A DNA stretch of 64,000 nt from Geodermatophilus sp. DSM 44513 (GTDB lineage: Bacteria; Actinomycetota; Actinomycetes; Mycobacteriales; Geodermatophilaceae): positions 868,001 to 932,000 of the forward strand of contig NZ_CP135963.1 of assembly GCF_032460525.1 (NCBI RefSeq), in the 5' to 3' direction. A program made the position numbers and the translations under genes. Shown here in pieces: positions 1 through 7,219 of this stretch. How positions within the stretch are numbered: the stretch's first letter is position 1; each line of letters opens with the position of its first letter. Under the pieces are notes generated by a model. It made no database searches, was not told where the DNA came from, and saw only the letters and a program-made list of their open reading frames with translations.

Positions 1-462
1 CATGGCGCCGGCGAGGTAGGGCTGCACGGCGGTGTCGTTGATCTCGGTGAGCACCGGGCCCATGACGAACAGGGTCAGGAACAGCGCGATGCCGGTGAGC
101 ACGGTGTTCGGCGGGGACATCTGCATGCCCAGCGCGTTCCGGGTCAGCGACAGCACCACGATGATCTTGGTGAAGGACGTGGCGAGCAGCAGCACCGCCG
201 GGGCGACCGACAGCACCGTGATGGCCAGGATCAGCGTGATCGAGGTGCTCGGGCTGCCGCCGCCGATGGAGATGTCCACGCCGCCCTCGACGCCGGGAAC
301 CACCGGCGCGACCGGGGCCGTCGGGGCGACCGGCGCCTCGACGGCGGACGCCGGCCCCGCCAGCAGCGCGAGCAGGACGCCGAGCAGCGCCGCGAGCAGC
401 AGGACCAGCCCCACGCGCCGCGCGACCGGGACGCCCCGGACCGGGGCGGGGGAGGCGGTCAT
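1..462 (-). CDS. fliP: Flagellar type III export protein FliP, 3' part missing at window edge
   Basis: FliP is an integral membrane part of the FliPQR export gate. The visible 154 residues contain an N-terminal hydrophobic signal-like segment (about residues 15-36), a Pro/Ala/Val linker, then the first conserved membrane segment (SITLILAITVLSVAPAVLLL) and the FliP-typical stretch SFTKIIVVLSLTRNALG, followed by PPNTVLTGIALFLTLFVM. The ATG at 462 shares one base with the fliO stop codon (TGATG), so it is translated as part of fliMNOP. The rest of the gene, and presumably fliQ, fliR, flhB and flhA, lie beyond base 1. Confidence 0.95.
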   Translation of the reverse strand, partial: MTASPAPVRGVPVARRVGLVLLLAALLGVLLALLAGPASAVEAPVAPTAPVAPVVPGVEGGVDISIGGGSPSTSITLILAITVLSVAPAVLLLATSFTKIIVVLSLTRNALGMQMSPPNTVLTGIALFLTLFVMGPVLTEINDTAVQPYLAGAM

Positions 463-845
463 CAGCGGCGAACCGTCCGGTCCCGCAGCTGCGAGACGAA
501 GGTCGTCCAGCCGTCGCGGTCGAACACCGAACCGGCCAGCGCGCCGGGCGCCCCGGCCATCGCCGGCTGCGCGGCCCGCTGCTCGGCGACGGCCTCGGCG
601 ACCGCGTCGCCGTCCACCTCGGCCAGCAGGGTGACCTGCTCCTCGGTGGAGCCGACGACCAGCACGCGCCCGGCGATCCGGACGACGCTGACGCTGCTGG
701 CCCGGCCCATGCGCTGCCGGGCGACGACCTCGATCAGCCCGTTGCCCTGGCCGAGGCCGCGCTTGCGCGCCACCCCTGCCGCGAACCACAGCACGCCGGC
801 GATCAGGGCCAAGGAGAGCACCAGCCGGATGACCATCCACGTCAT
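462..845 (-). CDS. fliO: Flagellar export apparatus assembly protein FliO
   Basis: FliO helps assemble the FliP ring of the flagellar export gate. The 127-residue protein has one N-terminal membrane segment (residues about 3-24) and a basic cytoplasmic part with the FliO/YscJ-like stretch GLIEVVARQRMGRASSVSVVRIAGRVLVVG. Its ATG overlaps the fliN stop by four bases (ATGA) and its stop touches fliP. Position between fliN and fliP is the usual one, which supports the call despite weak sequence conservation in this family. Confidence 0.9.
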   Translation of the reverse strand: MTWMVIRLVLSLALIAGVLWFAAGVARKRGLGQGNGLIEVVARQRMGRASSVSVVRIAGRVLVVGSTEEQVTLLAEVDGDAVAEAVAEQRAAQPAMAGAPGALAGSVFDRDGWTTFVSQLRDRTVRR

Positions 846-1588
846 GCCCGGGAGCCGATCTCGGAGGCGGCGGCGTCGGTGATGATCTCGCTGATCCGCA
901 GGCCGAAGTCCTCGTCGACGACGACCACCTCGCCGCGGGCGATCAGCGTGCCGTTGACCAGCAGGTCGGCCGGTGCGCTGGCGGCGCGGTCGAGCTCGAC
1001 GACCTCGCCGGGGTGCAGGGAGAGCAGCTCGCCGACGGTCATCCGGGTGCGGCCGATCTCGACGGTGACCTCCATGGCCACGTGCCGCAGCAGGTCCAGG
1101 CTGCCGCGCTGGGTGCGCGGCTGGGGCAGGGTCACCTGCAGGGCGAGGACCGCCTCGACGGTGCCGCCGGCGGCCATCAGCGGGACGGCGACGAACATGC
1201 CCTTGTCCCGCAGACCGTCCAGCGCGGCGTCGGGCTCCTCGGTGCGCTCGGCGTCCACCCGCACCCGGCCCAGGGTGGCCGCGGCGGCCTCCAGGGCCGG
1301 GCGCAGCGCGGTGGCGACGTCCATCGGGCCCACGGGGGAGTTGGCGAGGGCGTCGACGACCTCGGCGGACACCACCAGCACGACGTCCCCGCTCACCTCC
1401 CCGGACAACCGCGCGGCCACCGCGGTGGTGGCCGTCGCCGGGACGAGGACGGCGTCGGGGTCGCTGACCGGCGCGCCGGGGACGAGCTCGGCCGTCGCCG
1501 GCACCAGCGCGGCCGCGGCGCGGGCCGCCGACGCCACGACGGCGATCACGGTCTCGGAGGCCTGGGAGTGGTCCACGGAGGAGGTCAT
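842..1588 (-). CDS. fliN: Flagellar motor switch protein FliN with N-terminal extension (FliY-like)
   Basis: FliN forms the lower part of the C-ring rotor and helps target export cargo. The last 80 residues are a SpoA domain (LDLLRHVAMEVTVEIGRTRMTVGELLSLHPGEVVEL to the end), typical of FliN. Ahead of it lie about 160 residues resembling the CheC-like part of FliY, without an obvious phosphatase motif. I start at the ATG at 1588, which overlaps the fliM stop (ATGA). A longer open frame upstream runs antisense-like through fliM and is composition noise. Length 248 residues. Confidence 0.9.
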   Translation of the reverse strand: MTSSVDHSQASETVIAVVASAARAAAALVPATAELVPGAPVSDPDAVLVPATATTAVAARLSGEVSGDVVLVVSAEVVDALANSPVGPMDVATALRPALEAAAATLGRVRVDAERTEEPDAALDGLRDKGMFVAVPLMAAGGTVEAVLALQVTLPQPRTQRGSLDLLRHVAMEVTVEIGRTRMTVGELLSLHPGEVVELDRAASAPADLLVNGTLIARGEVVVVDEDFGLRISEIITDAAASEIGSRA

Positions 1589-2571
1589 GCGGAGTCCTTC
1601 TGGGCCGGGGGGACGGAGCTGTGGGCAGCGCGCTGGCCGGCGGCCGGCGTGGGGACGATGGCCGCGGCGAGCCGGCGGCGGTGGTTGCTGGCGATGGCGT
1701 GGGCGAAGGTCACGTCGTTGGTGGTGACCTCGAGCGGGGCGTCCTGCGGGTGGCGCAGCAGCAGCACGTCGCCGATCGCGAGGGAGAGCAGGTCCTCGGA
1801 GGACACCTCGAGCGCGCTGAACCGCACGCCGACGTCCACGGGCACCTGGGTGAGCCGCTCGGTCAGCGCCTCCAGGGCGCGCCGCCGCTTGGCCTGCGCG
1901 GACTCCGACAGCTGCGGGGAGGCGGCGTTGTTCAGCGGGGTCTGGAAGGAGGAGAACGGCAGCACCAGCGTGGCCACCCCGCTGCGGGCGCCGATGCCCA
2001 TGGTGAAGGAGGCCACCATCACCGTGTCCGACCCGGCCGCGGCCTGGGCCAGCTGCGGGTTGTACTCGACCTCGCTGAGCTCGGGCTGCAGCTCGAGGAT
2101 GTGCGCGAAGGAGGCGGTGAACTCCTGCAGCAGCCGGCCGATCAGGTGCCGGGTGATCGACGTCTCCATGATCGTCATCGGCCGCGCGGGCTGCTCCGCG
2201 GCGCCGGAGCCGCCGAGCATGTGGTCGACGGCGGCCATCGCGACGTCCAGCGGGTAGGCCAGCACGCCCTTGCCGGCCAGCGGCTCGATGGTGAAGGTGA
2301 CGATGAAGCACGGGTCGGGCAGCGTCGCGACGTAGTCGTCGTAGGACTGCTGCTCGATGCCCAGCAGCTCCAGGCGCGCACCGGCCCGCAGCATCGAGGT
2401 GAGCACCGTCGTGGCCTGCCGGGAGAACGCCTCCTGGGCGATCTGCAGCACCCGCACGTGCTCGCGGGAGAGCTTGGTGGGGCGGCGGAAGTCGTAGGTC
2501 CGGGGCTCGCCGCGGCGGCTGCGCCCGGTGGGGGCGGGTCCGGTGTCGGGGCGGGTCACGCCTGGGTTCAT
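1585..2571 (-). CDS. fliM: Flagellar motor switch protein FliM
   Basis: FliM is the middle C-ring protein that transmits switching signals to FliG. The 328-residue protein shows the FliM core: YDFRRPTKLSREHVRVLQIAQEAFSRQ near residue 25, the GG-containing loop DHMLGGSG near residue 118 and a C-terminal SpoA region. The conserved extreme N-terminal CheY-P-binding helix (LSQxEIDALL type) is not seen; the N-terminus is basic and Pro-rich instead, so switching may work differently. It is first in fliMNOP. A GTG five codons in (2559) is an alternative start. Confidence 0.93.
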   Translation of the reverse strand: MNPGVTRPDTGPAPTGRSRRGEPRTYDFRRPTKLSREHVRVLQIAQEAFSRQATTVLTSMLRAGARLELLGIEQQSYDDYVATLPDPCFIVTFTIEPLAGKGVLAYPLDVAMAAVDHMLGGSGAAEQPARPMTIMETSITRHLIGRLLQEFTASFAHILELQPELSEVEYNPQLAQAAAGSDTVMVASFTMGIGARSGVATLVLPFSSFQTPLNNAASPQLSESAQAKRRRALEALTERLTQVPVDVGVRFSALEVSSEDLLSLAIGDVLLLRHPQDAPLEVTTNDVTFAHAIASNHRRRLAAAIVPTPAAGQRAAHSSVPPAQKDSA

Positions 2572-2595
2572 CGGCGGGGGACGCGACCGCCCTGA
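2568..2595 (-). promoter_or_regulatory. Possible FliA-type promoter at the fliM start
   Basis: Reading the minus strand, TCAG (2595-2592), 16 bases, then GCCGATGA (2575-2568). The -10-like box is identical to that before flbD. It overlaps the annotated ATG of fliM, so transcription would begin near 2561. That would work only with a leaderless GTG at 2559. It may be coincidence. Confidence 0.3.
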
Positions 2596-2680
2596 CCAGC
2601 GGCGGGGGGCGCTGCCGGTCAGGGCGGGCGGGTGTGACGGGTGGTGCCGGCGGGGCTCACCTCGGGGTGCGCCCCGGTGG

Positions 2681-3154
2681 TCACTGGGTGACGTACTCCG
2701 TGAGGTAGATGCCCTTCACGAACGGGACGCCGTCCTCCGTGTAGGCCTCGACGATCTTCTGCTCGAGGGCCTCCTTGAGCGCGTCCCGGGCACCCACCAC
2801 GTCGGCCGGCTGGGCCTGGGAGTAGGTGGAGATGACCAGGTCGAGGGCCTTGGCGCCGTCGACCCCGCCGCCGCCGTGCCCGTCCCCGGCGGCCGCGACG
2901 GTGTAGTCCAGGGTGATGCCGATCTTGAGGTAGCCGCCGCCGGCGAGGTTCACCGCGATCGGCTCCAGCGCCGCGTACCCGGCGTGCTCGGGCTCGGCGG
3001 CGGCCTCGGCCTCCCCGCTGCCGGCGAAGAGGAAGAAGTACGCCGCGCCGGCGACCGCGAGCAGCGCCACGACGCCGATCAGCAGCAGCTTCTTCTTGCC
3101 GCCGCCGGTCGCCTCGCCGTCCGCGGGGGTCTCGTCCTTCTTCTTGTCAGCCAT
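2681..3154 (-). CDS. fliL: Flagellar basal-body-associated protein FliL
   Basis: FliL is a single-pass membrane protein that surrounds the stator and supports torque. The 157-residue protein has a Lys-rich cytoplasmic start (MADKKKDE), one membrane helix (about residues 23-43) and an extracytoplasmic FliL domain with the typical end (DALKEALEQKIVEAYTEDGVPFVKGIYLTEYVTQ). Its start overlaps the end of motB by eight bases. It is the last gene of flbD-motA-motB-fliL. A 109-base gap without clear signals separates it from fliM. Confidence 0.93.
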   Translation of the reverse strand: MADKKKDETPADGEATGGGKKKLLLIGVVALLAVAGAAYFFLFAGSGEAEAAAEPEHAGYAALEPIAVNLAGGGYLKIGITLDYTVAAAGDGHGGGGVDGAKALDLVISTYSQAQPADVVGARDALKEALEQKIVEAYTEDGVPFVKGIYLTEYVTQ

Positions 3155-4055
3155 CGGTGCCTTCCTGGGTCAGCCCGGCGTCCAGGCCGGGGAGCAGTTC
3201 GTTGGCCTCCGCGGAGGCGGTGGACTGGACGACGACGTCGACGCGGCGGTTCACGCCGATCGCCGTCGGGTCCGACGGGGGGACCAGCGGGGCGGTGTCG
3301 GCGTAGCCGTTGGCGACCATCCGGGGCCCCGGGATGCCGGTGGCCGCCAGGTACCGGACGACGGTCGTCGCGCGGTAGGCCGACAGCTCCCAGTTCGACG
3401 GCCACACCCCGCCGGGGGTGACCGGCAGGTGGTTGGCGTGCCCCTCGACGCCCAGGGAGTTGGGCAGCCCGGCCAGCGTGGGCGCCACGGCGTCGAGGAT
3501 GGCCCGGCCCTCCGGGCGCAGCACGGCCTGCTCGGCGTCGAAGAGCACCTGGTCGGCGACGATGTGCACCACCAGCCCGCGCTCGTCGATCTCGTAGCGG
3601 GCCGCGCCGGCGTACCCGGCGGCGGTCAGGGCGGCGTCGATCCGGTCCCGGATCGCGGCGAGGTCCTCGTACTGGGCCTGCGCCTCGGCGGCGACCTGCC
3701 GGGCCTCGGCGAGCGCGGCGGCCGCGGCGGCGGCGTCCACCTCCGCCTGGGCGACGGTCTCCTCCGGCGCGATGGCCGAGGCGATGTCGATGGCCCCGGG
3801 CAGCCCGTCGAGCACCGAGCCCTCCGGGGTGGGCCCGGGCTGCACGGTGATGGGCCCGCCGAGGCTCGCGGACAGGCCCTTGGCCAGGGCGGCGAACTTC
3901 GTCTGGTCCACCTGGCTCATCGCGTAGAGCACCACGAAGGTCACCAGCAGCAGGGTCACCATGTCGGCGTAGGAGACCAGCCACCGCTCGTGGTTCTCGT
4001 GCTCCTCCTCCTCGTGCTTCTTGCCGCGCCGACTCCCGCCGTGCCCGGCGCTCAC
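3147..4055 (-). CDS. motB: Flagellar stator protein MotB
   Basis: MotB forms the proton channel with MotA and anchors the stator to peptidoglycan. The 302-residue protein has an acidic/His-rich cytoplasmic start, one membrane helix containing the proton-carrying aspartate (SYADMVTLLLVTF, Asp31), an Ala-rich linker or plug, and a C-terminal OmpA-like domain (VEGHANHLP, ELSAYRATTVVRYL, NGYADTAPL). The start is GTG at 4055, 31 bases after motA. The Asp in the membrane helix fits a proton-driven motor. Confidence 0.95.
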   Translation of the reverse strand: MSAGHGGSRRGKKHEEEEHENHERWLVSYADMVTLLLVTFVVLYAMSQVDQTKFAALAKGLSASLGGPITVQPGPTPEGSVLDGLPGAIDIASAIAPEETVAQAEVDAAAAAAALAEARQVAAEAQAQYEDLAAIRDRIDAALTAAGYAGAARYEIDERGLVVHIVADQVLFDAEQAVLRPEGRAILDAVAPTLAGLPNSLGVEGHANHLPVTPGGVWPSNWELSAYRATTVVRYLAATGIPGPRMVANGYADTAPLVPPSDPTAIGVNRRVDVVVQSTASAEANELLPGLDAGLTQEGTDG

Positions 4056-4086
4056 CGGGCCGCTCGGCGGGTGCGGCGGGGGGCGG

Positions 4087-4857
4087 TCACGCCGCCTCCC
4101 GGGCCAGTTCGCTGGGCGGGATGAGGGAGTTGAGCTTGAGCCGGACGGCGCGCGGGCTGGTGCCGGCCTGGATCTCCGCGATGCCCTCGACGAGCAGCTC
4201 CATCTGGGCGGCCTTGAGCTCGCTGACCCGCAGGATCTTGGCGCCCATGGGCAGGAACCAGAAGTTCGCGGCCATGACGCCCCACAGGGTGGCGACGAAC
4301 GCCGCGGCGATCATCGGGCCCAGCGCCTCGGGGTTGCTGAGGTTGGCCATCACGTTCATCAGGCCGACGATGCAGCCGACGATGCCGATGGTCGGTGCGT
4401 AGCCGCCCATCGCGGTCATGAACTTGGCGGCGACCTTGTCCTCGGTCTTGCGGGCGGCGATCTCGCTCTCCAGGACGGTGCGCAGCTCCTCGGGGTCGGT
4501 GCCGTCGATGCCCATCTGCAGGCCGCGCTTGAGGAACGGGTCCTCGATCTGCTTGACCTGCGCCTCCAGCGCCAGCAGGCCCTCCTTGCGGGCCTTCTCC
4601 GCGAGGCTGACCAGGGTCTGGATCTGCTCGGTGGCCGGCGGCACCCTGGCCGGCATCAGGGCAGCCTTGAACCAGCCGGGCATCTTCTTGAGGTCGTCCA
4701 TCGTCTGGTGCGCCATCGCCGCACCGAAGGTGGCGACGAGGACGAGGATGATCGCCGGCAGGAAGAGCAGCGACATCGGGTCGGACCCCTCCATGATCAT
4801 GAAGACCAGGAGGGCGACCATGGAGACGACGAACCCGATCAGGGTGGCGGGGTCCAC
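4087..4857 (-). CDS. motA: Flagellar stator protein MotA
   Basis: MotA is the torque-generating membrane subunit of the stator. The 256-residue protein has an N-terminal membrane pair (from GFVVSMVALLVFMIMEG), a cytoplasmic loop with the conserved charged region (AEKARKEGLLALE...FLKRGLQMGIDG) and a second pair (YAPTIGIVGCIVGLMNVM; MIAAAFVATLWGVMAANFWFLP). I start at GTG 4857 because GAGGAG lies upstream and flbD ends four bases before it. Longer frames run into flbD. Confidence 0.93.
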   Translation of the reverse strand: MDPATLIGFVVSMVALLVFMIMEGSDPMSLLFLPAIILVLVATFGAAMAHQTMDDLKKMPGWFKAALMPARVPPATEQIQTLVSLAEKARKEGLLALEAQVKQIEDPFLKRGLQMGIDGTDPEELRTVLESEIAARKTEDKVAAKFMTAMGGYAPTIGIVGCIVGLMNVMANLSNPEALGPMIAAAFVATLWGVMAANFWFLPMGAKILRVSELKAAQMELLVEGIAEIQAGTSPRAVRLKLNSLIPPSELAREAA

Positions 4858-4861
4858 GGGG

Positions 4862-5143
4862 TCAGCGCTCCTCGCGAGCCGGGAAGGGCACGACGGAGGC
4901 GCTCGCGTCCTCCTCGGCACGGGACGGCGAGCGGTACGTTCCGCGGTCCATCTCGTAGGCGGTGGCGAGGATGCTGGCGCGGTACTCGCGGATCTCCACG
5001 AGCACGTCGTCCACGCTCTCCGAGACGATGTACCGGGTGCCGTCGACGAGGAACACGACGGTGTCGGGGTGCCCCTCCACGCGCTCCACCAGGTCGGGGT
5101 TGAGCGCGAACCGCTCACCGTTCAGGCGCGTCACACGGATCAC
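4862..5143 (-). CDS. flbD: FlbD family small flagellar protein (SwrD-like)
   Basis: This 93-residue protein begins VIRVTRLNGERFALNPDLVERVEGHPDTVVFLVDGTRYIVSESVDDVLVEI, the compact all-beta FlbD/SwrD fold. SwrD raises flagellar torque in Bacillus; Gram-positive FlbD sits near motAB. The GTG start at 5143 is preceded by GGAAGGA at good distance. A variable tail of about 40 residues follows the conserved part. It is the first gene of flbD-motA-motB-fliL and has a FliA-type promoter-like sequence about 70 bases upstream. Confidence 0.88.
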   Translation of the reverse strand: MIRVTRLNGERFALNPDLVERVEGHPDTVVFLVDGTRYIVSESVDDVLVEIREYRASILATAYEMDRGTYRSPSRAEEDASASVVPFPAREER

Positions 5144-5210
5144 GGCGGTCCTTCCGCTCGTTCGGGGAGGGGTGGCAGCACCCGCGCACGGGGCCGCCGG
5201 TCTCCGGTTG

Positions 5211-5238
5211 TCATCGGCCCCGCGCGGGCGCGCCTTGA
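5211..5238 (-). promoter_or_regulatory. FliA (sigma-28)-type promoter of flbD-motAB-fliL
   Basis: On the minus strand: TCAA (5238-5235), 16 bases, GCCGATGA (5218-5211). Same layout and spacing as the boxes before fliC and flgN. The known FliA/SigD/WhiG consensus is TAAA, 14-16 bases, GCCGATAA. It lies 68 bases before the flbD GTG. Confidence 0.7.
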
Positions 5239-5307
5239 GCCGAACGGGCCGCCTCACCCCTCCGGGTGAGCGGCGGTGACCTGCACCGACACCGGGTGCC
5301 GAGACGA

Positions 5308-5365
5308 CGAGATCGCCGATCTCGCACGCTTCCACGGGCGGGAACGTGCGAGATCGGCGATCTCG
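5308..5365. repeat. Perfect 21-bp inverted repeat between flgE and flbD, copy 1 of a palindromic element
   Basis: Arms at 5308-5328 and 5345-5365 are perfect reverse complements with a 16-base loop. Each arm is itself palindromic (CGAGATCG-C-CGATCTCG). It lies just 3' of flgE on the coding strand, so it could act as a terminator, although there is no U-tract. The same GAGATCG-S-CGATCTC core, twice, occurs at 53098-53159, so this is a dispersed element. Confidence 0.8.
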
Positions 5366-5378
5366 ACGGGAGCGACGG

Positions 5379-6671
5379 CTACCGCTTGAGGTTGACCAGG
5401 TCCTGGAGCACCTCGTCGGAGCTGGTGATGACGCGGCTGTTGGCCTGGAAGCCGCGCTGGGCCACGATCAGCCCGGTGAACTCCTCGGCGAGGTCGACGT
5501 TGGACATCTCCAGCGCGCCGGCCACCAGGGAGCCGCGTCCGCCGGTACCGGCCTCGCCGATGTTCGGGACGCCGGAGTTGTTGGCGGCGCGGAAGGTGCT
5601 GCCGCCGGCCTTCTCCAGCCCACCGGGGTTGGCGAAGGAGGCCATGGCCAGCCGGCCCAGCGTCTGCCGCTCCCCGTTGGAGAAGGAGCCGGTGATCGTC
5701 CCGTCGTTGCCCAGGGCGAAGGACTCCAGCGTCCCGGCGGCGTAGCCGTCCTGCTCCGGTGCCGTCACCGTGCCCGGGCTGCCGTACTGGGTCATGGTGC
5801 TGATGTCGATCGCCACGGCCCGGCCGTCGATGGTCAGCGCCAGCTCGTCGATGCTCGTGGCCGTGAGCCTGCCGGTGGCCGCGTCGAAGGTGATGTCCTG
5901 ACCCGTCGCGCCGTTCACCGGGGTCCGGGGCTGGTTGGTGGGACTGACCGGCGCAGTGGGGTCGAACGCCGGGTTCGGGATGGCGGCGACGACGTTCCAG
6001 GCCCCGTCCCCGACGGCCCCGGTCTTGGTGAAGGTGAACGTGACCGGCACCTCGTTGCCGAGGTCGTCGAAGACGGTGAGCGGGGTCTCGATCGTCGTCG
6101 CAGGAGCCGGGGGAGTGGTGGTGGCCGGGGTGGCGTCCGCCGGGAGGTTGCCGGCGACCACACCGGTCGTGGTGGCTCGCGGTGCGATCGTCTGACCGGC
6201 GGGGACGGAGAGCGCACCGATGGGGCCGTTCGTGTTCACCACCCCGGTGGCGTCGGCCGCCCAGCCCTGCAGCTTGGCCCCGCTGGGGGTGACCAGGTTG
6301 CCGGCGGCGTCGAAGTTGAAGGAGCCGGCGCGGGTGTAGAGCTGCTGGGCGCCGGTCTGCACGACGAAGAAGCCGTCGCCCTCGATCATGAAGTCCGTCG
6401 AGCGACCGGTGTTCTGGGTCGAGCCCTGGCCGAAGTTGGTGGTGATGCCGGCGACCTTGACGCCCAGCCCGACCTGGGCGGGGTTGGTGCCGCCGACCTC
6501 CGCGCGAGGGGCCGAGCCGTTGCGCACGGCCTGCGACAGGGTGTCCTCGAACACGGTCTGCGAGGCCTTGAAGCCCACCGTGTTGACGTTGGCGATGTTG
6601 TTGCCGGTCACGTCGAGCTTCGTCTGGTGGGCGCGCAGCCCGGAGATCGCGGAGTTCATGGAACGCAGCAC
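5379..6671 (-). CDS. flgE: Flagellar hook protein FlgE
   Basis: FlgE polymerises into the hook joining rod and filament. The 430-residue protein has the rod/hook N-terminal motif (SAISGLRAHQTKLDVTGNNIANVNTVGFKAS), the FlgE central signature (STDFMIEGDGFFVV...YTRAGSFNFDAAGNLVTPSGAKLQGW), a variable Thr/Pro-rich insert and the conserved end (GALEMSNVDLAEEFTGLIVAQRGFQANSRVITSSDEVLQDLVNLKR). I choose GTG 6671, with AGGAG six bases upstream, over the ATG at 6659. It follows flgD across a 57-59 nt dispersed repeat. Confidence 0.95.
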   Translation of the reverse strand: MLRSMNSAISGLRAHQTKLDVTGNNIANVNTVGFKASQTVFEDTLSQAVRNGSAPRAEVGGTNPAQVGLGVKVAGITTNFGQGSTQNTGRSTDFMIEGDGFFVVQTGAQQLYTRAGSFNFDAAGNLVTPSGAKLQGWAADATGVVNTNGPIGALSVPAGQTIAPRATTTGVVAGNLPADATPATTTPPAPATTIETPLTVFDDLGNEVPVTFTFTKTGAVGDGAWNVVAAIPNPAFDPTAPVSPTNQPRTPVNGATGQDITFDAATGRLTATSIDELALTIDGRAVAIDISTMTQYGSPGTVTAPEQDGYAAGTLESFALGNDGTITGSFSNGERQTLGRLAMASFANPGGLEKAGGSTFRAANNSGVPNIGEAGTGGRGSLVAGALEMSNVDLAEEFTGLIVAQRGFQANSRVITSSDEVLQDLVNLKR

Positions 6672-6706
6672 GGGGTGCTCCTGAGGGTGGGGGGAGGGGA
6701 TGGAGT

Positions 6707-6765
6707 GGCCCCCTCGCAGGGCCCCGCCGTGAGCGTGCGAACGGTGGGGGGCGAGGGGGTCCTTC
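6707..6765. repeat. Dispersed 57-59 nt inverted-repeat element, copy A
   Basis: Begins one base after the flgD stop codon on the coding strand. Outer stem CCCCCTCGC / GCGAGGGGG, inner stem of C-runs and G-runs around a GAGCGTGCGA-type loop, ending GGTCCTTC on the plus strand. Same family as the copies near 12.1, 36.1, 37.9, 39.0 and 41.3 kb. Confidence 0.85.
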
Positions 6766-6766
6766 T

Positions 6767-7189
6767 TCAGCTGGTGCCGGGCACGGAGATCTCGGTGAGC
6801 CGGCCGAGGGGGACGTCCACGCCGCCCACGACGGCGCTCGGCTCGTCGCCGCTGATCTTCACCGAGCCGACCGTGCCGGTGACGGTCCCGCCGGACTCGT
6901 CGGTGTAGCTGACGGTCTGCCCGACGAGGGCGCCGGCGCCCAGCGAGCGCTGCAGGGTCGCCATGGCGGAGTTCTGCGCGGCGATCTGCTCCAGCTTCTC
7001 CACCTGGGTGAACGTCGCGGTCTGCGACATGAACTCGGTGGTGCTGGTCGGGCTGTTCGGGTCCTGGTAGCGCATCTGGGCGACCAGCAGCTGCAGGAAC
7101 ACGTCCTTGCCCATCTGGTCGGTGCGGGTGACGGTGCTGGTGGCGGGCGGGGTGGTGGCGCCCACCACCCCGGCGACGGCATCGGGCAT
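6767..7189 (-). CDS. flgD: Flagellar hook assembly scaffold protein FlgD, short form
   Basis: FlgD caps the growing hook. The 140-residue protein contains the FlgD N-terminal signature (KDVFLQLLVAQMRYQDPNSPTSTTEFMSQTATFTQVEKLEQI) and a short beta region with VGQTVSYTDESGGTVTGTV. It lacks the long FlgD Ig-like/Tudor C-terminal part of E. coli FlgD (about 230 residues), as in other Gram-positive forms. It sits between fliK and flgE, the usual hook-length order. The element directly after its stop codon may end transcription or only stabilise RNA. Confidence 0.92.
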   Translation of the reverse strand: MPDAVAGVVGATTPPATSTVTRTDQMGKDVFLQLLVAQMRYQDPNSPTSTTEFMSQTATFTQVEKLEQIAAQNSAMATLQRSLGAGALVGQTVSYTDESGGTVTGTVGSVKISGDEPSAVVGGVDVPLGRLTEISVPGTS

Positions 7190-7219
7190 CGGTCGTTGCT
7201 CCTCTCGGCCCCGGACGTC

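Noticed and set aside
842..2311. Long minus-strand frame ending as FliN with about 240 extra N-terminal residues
   Set aside because: The extra part runs through fliM in another frame and is Arg/Ala/Pro noise typical of GC-rich DNA; the FliN start at 1588 overlaps the fliM stop in the usual way.
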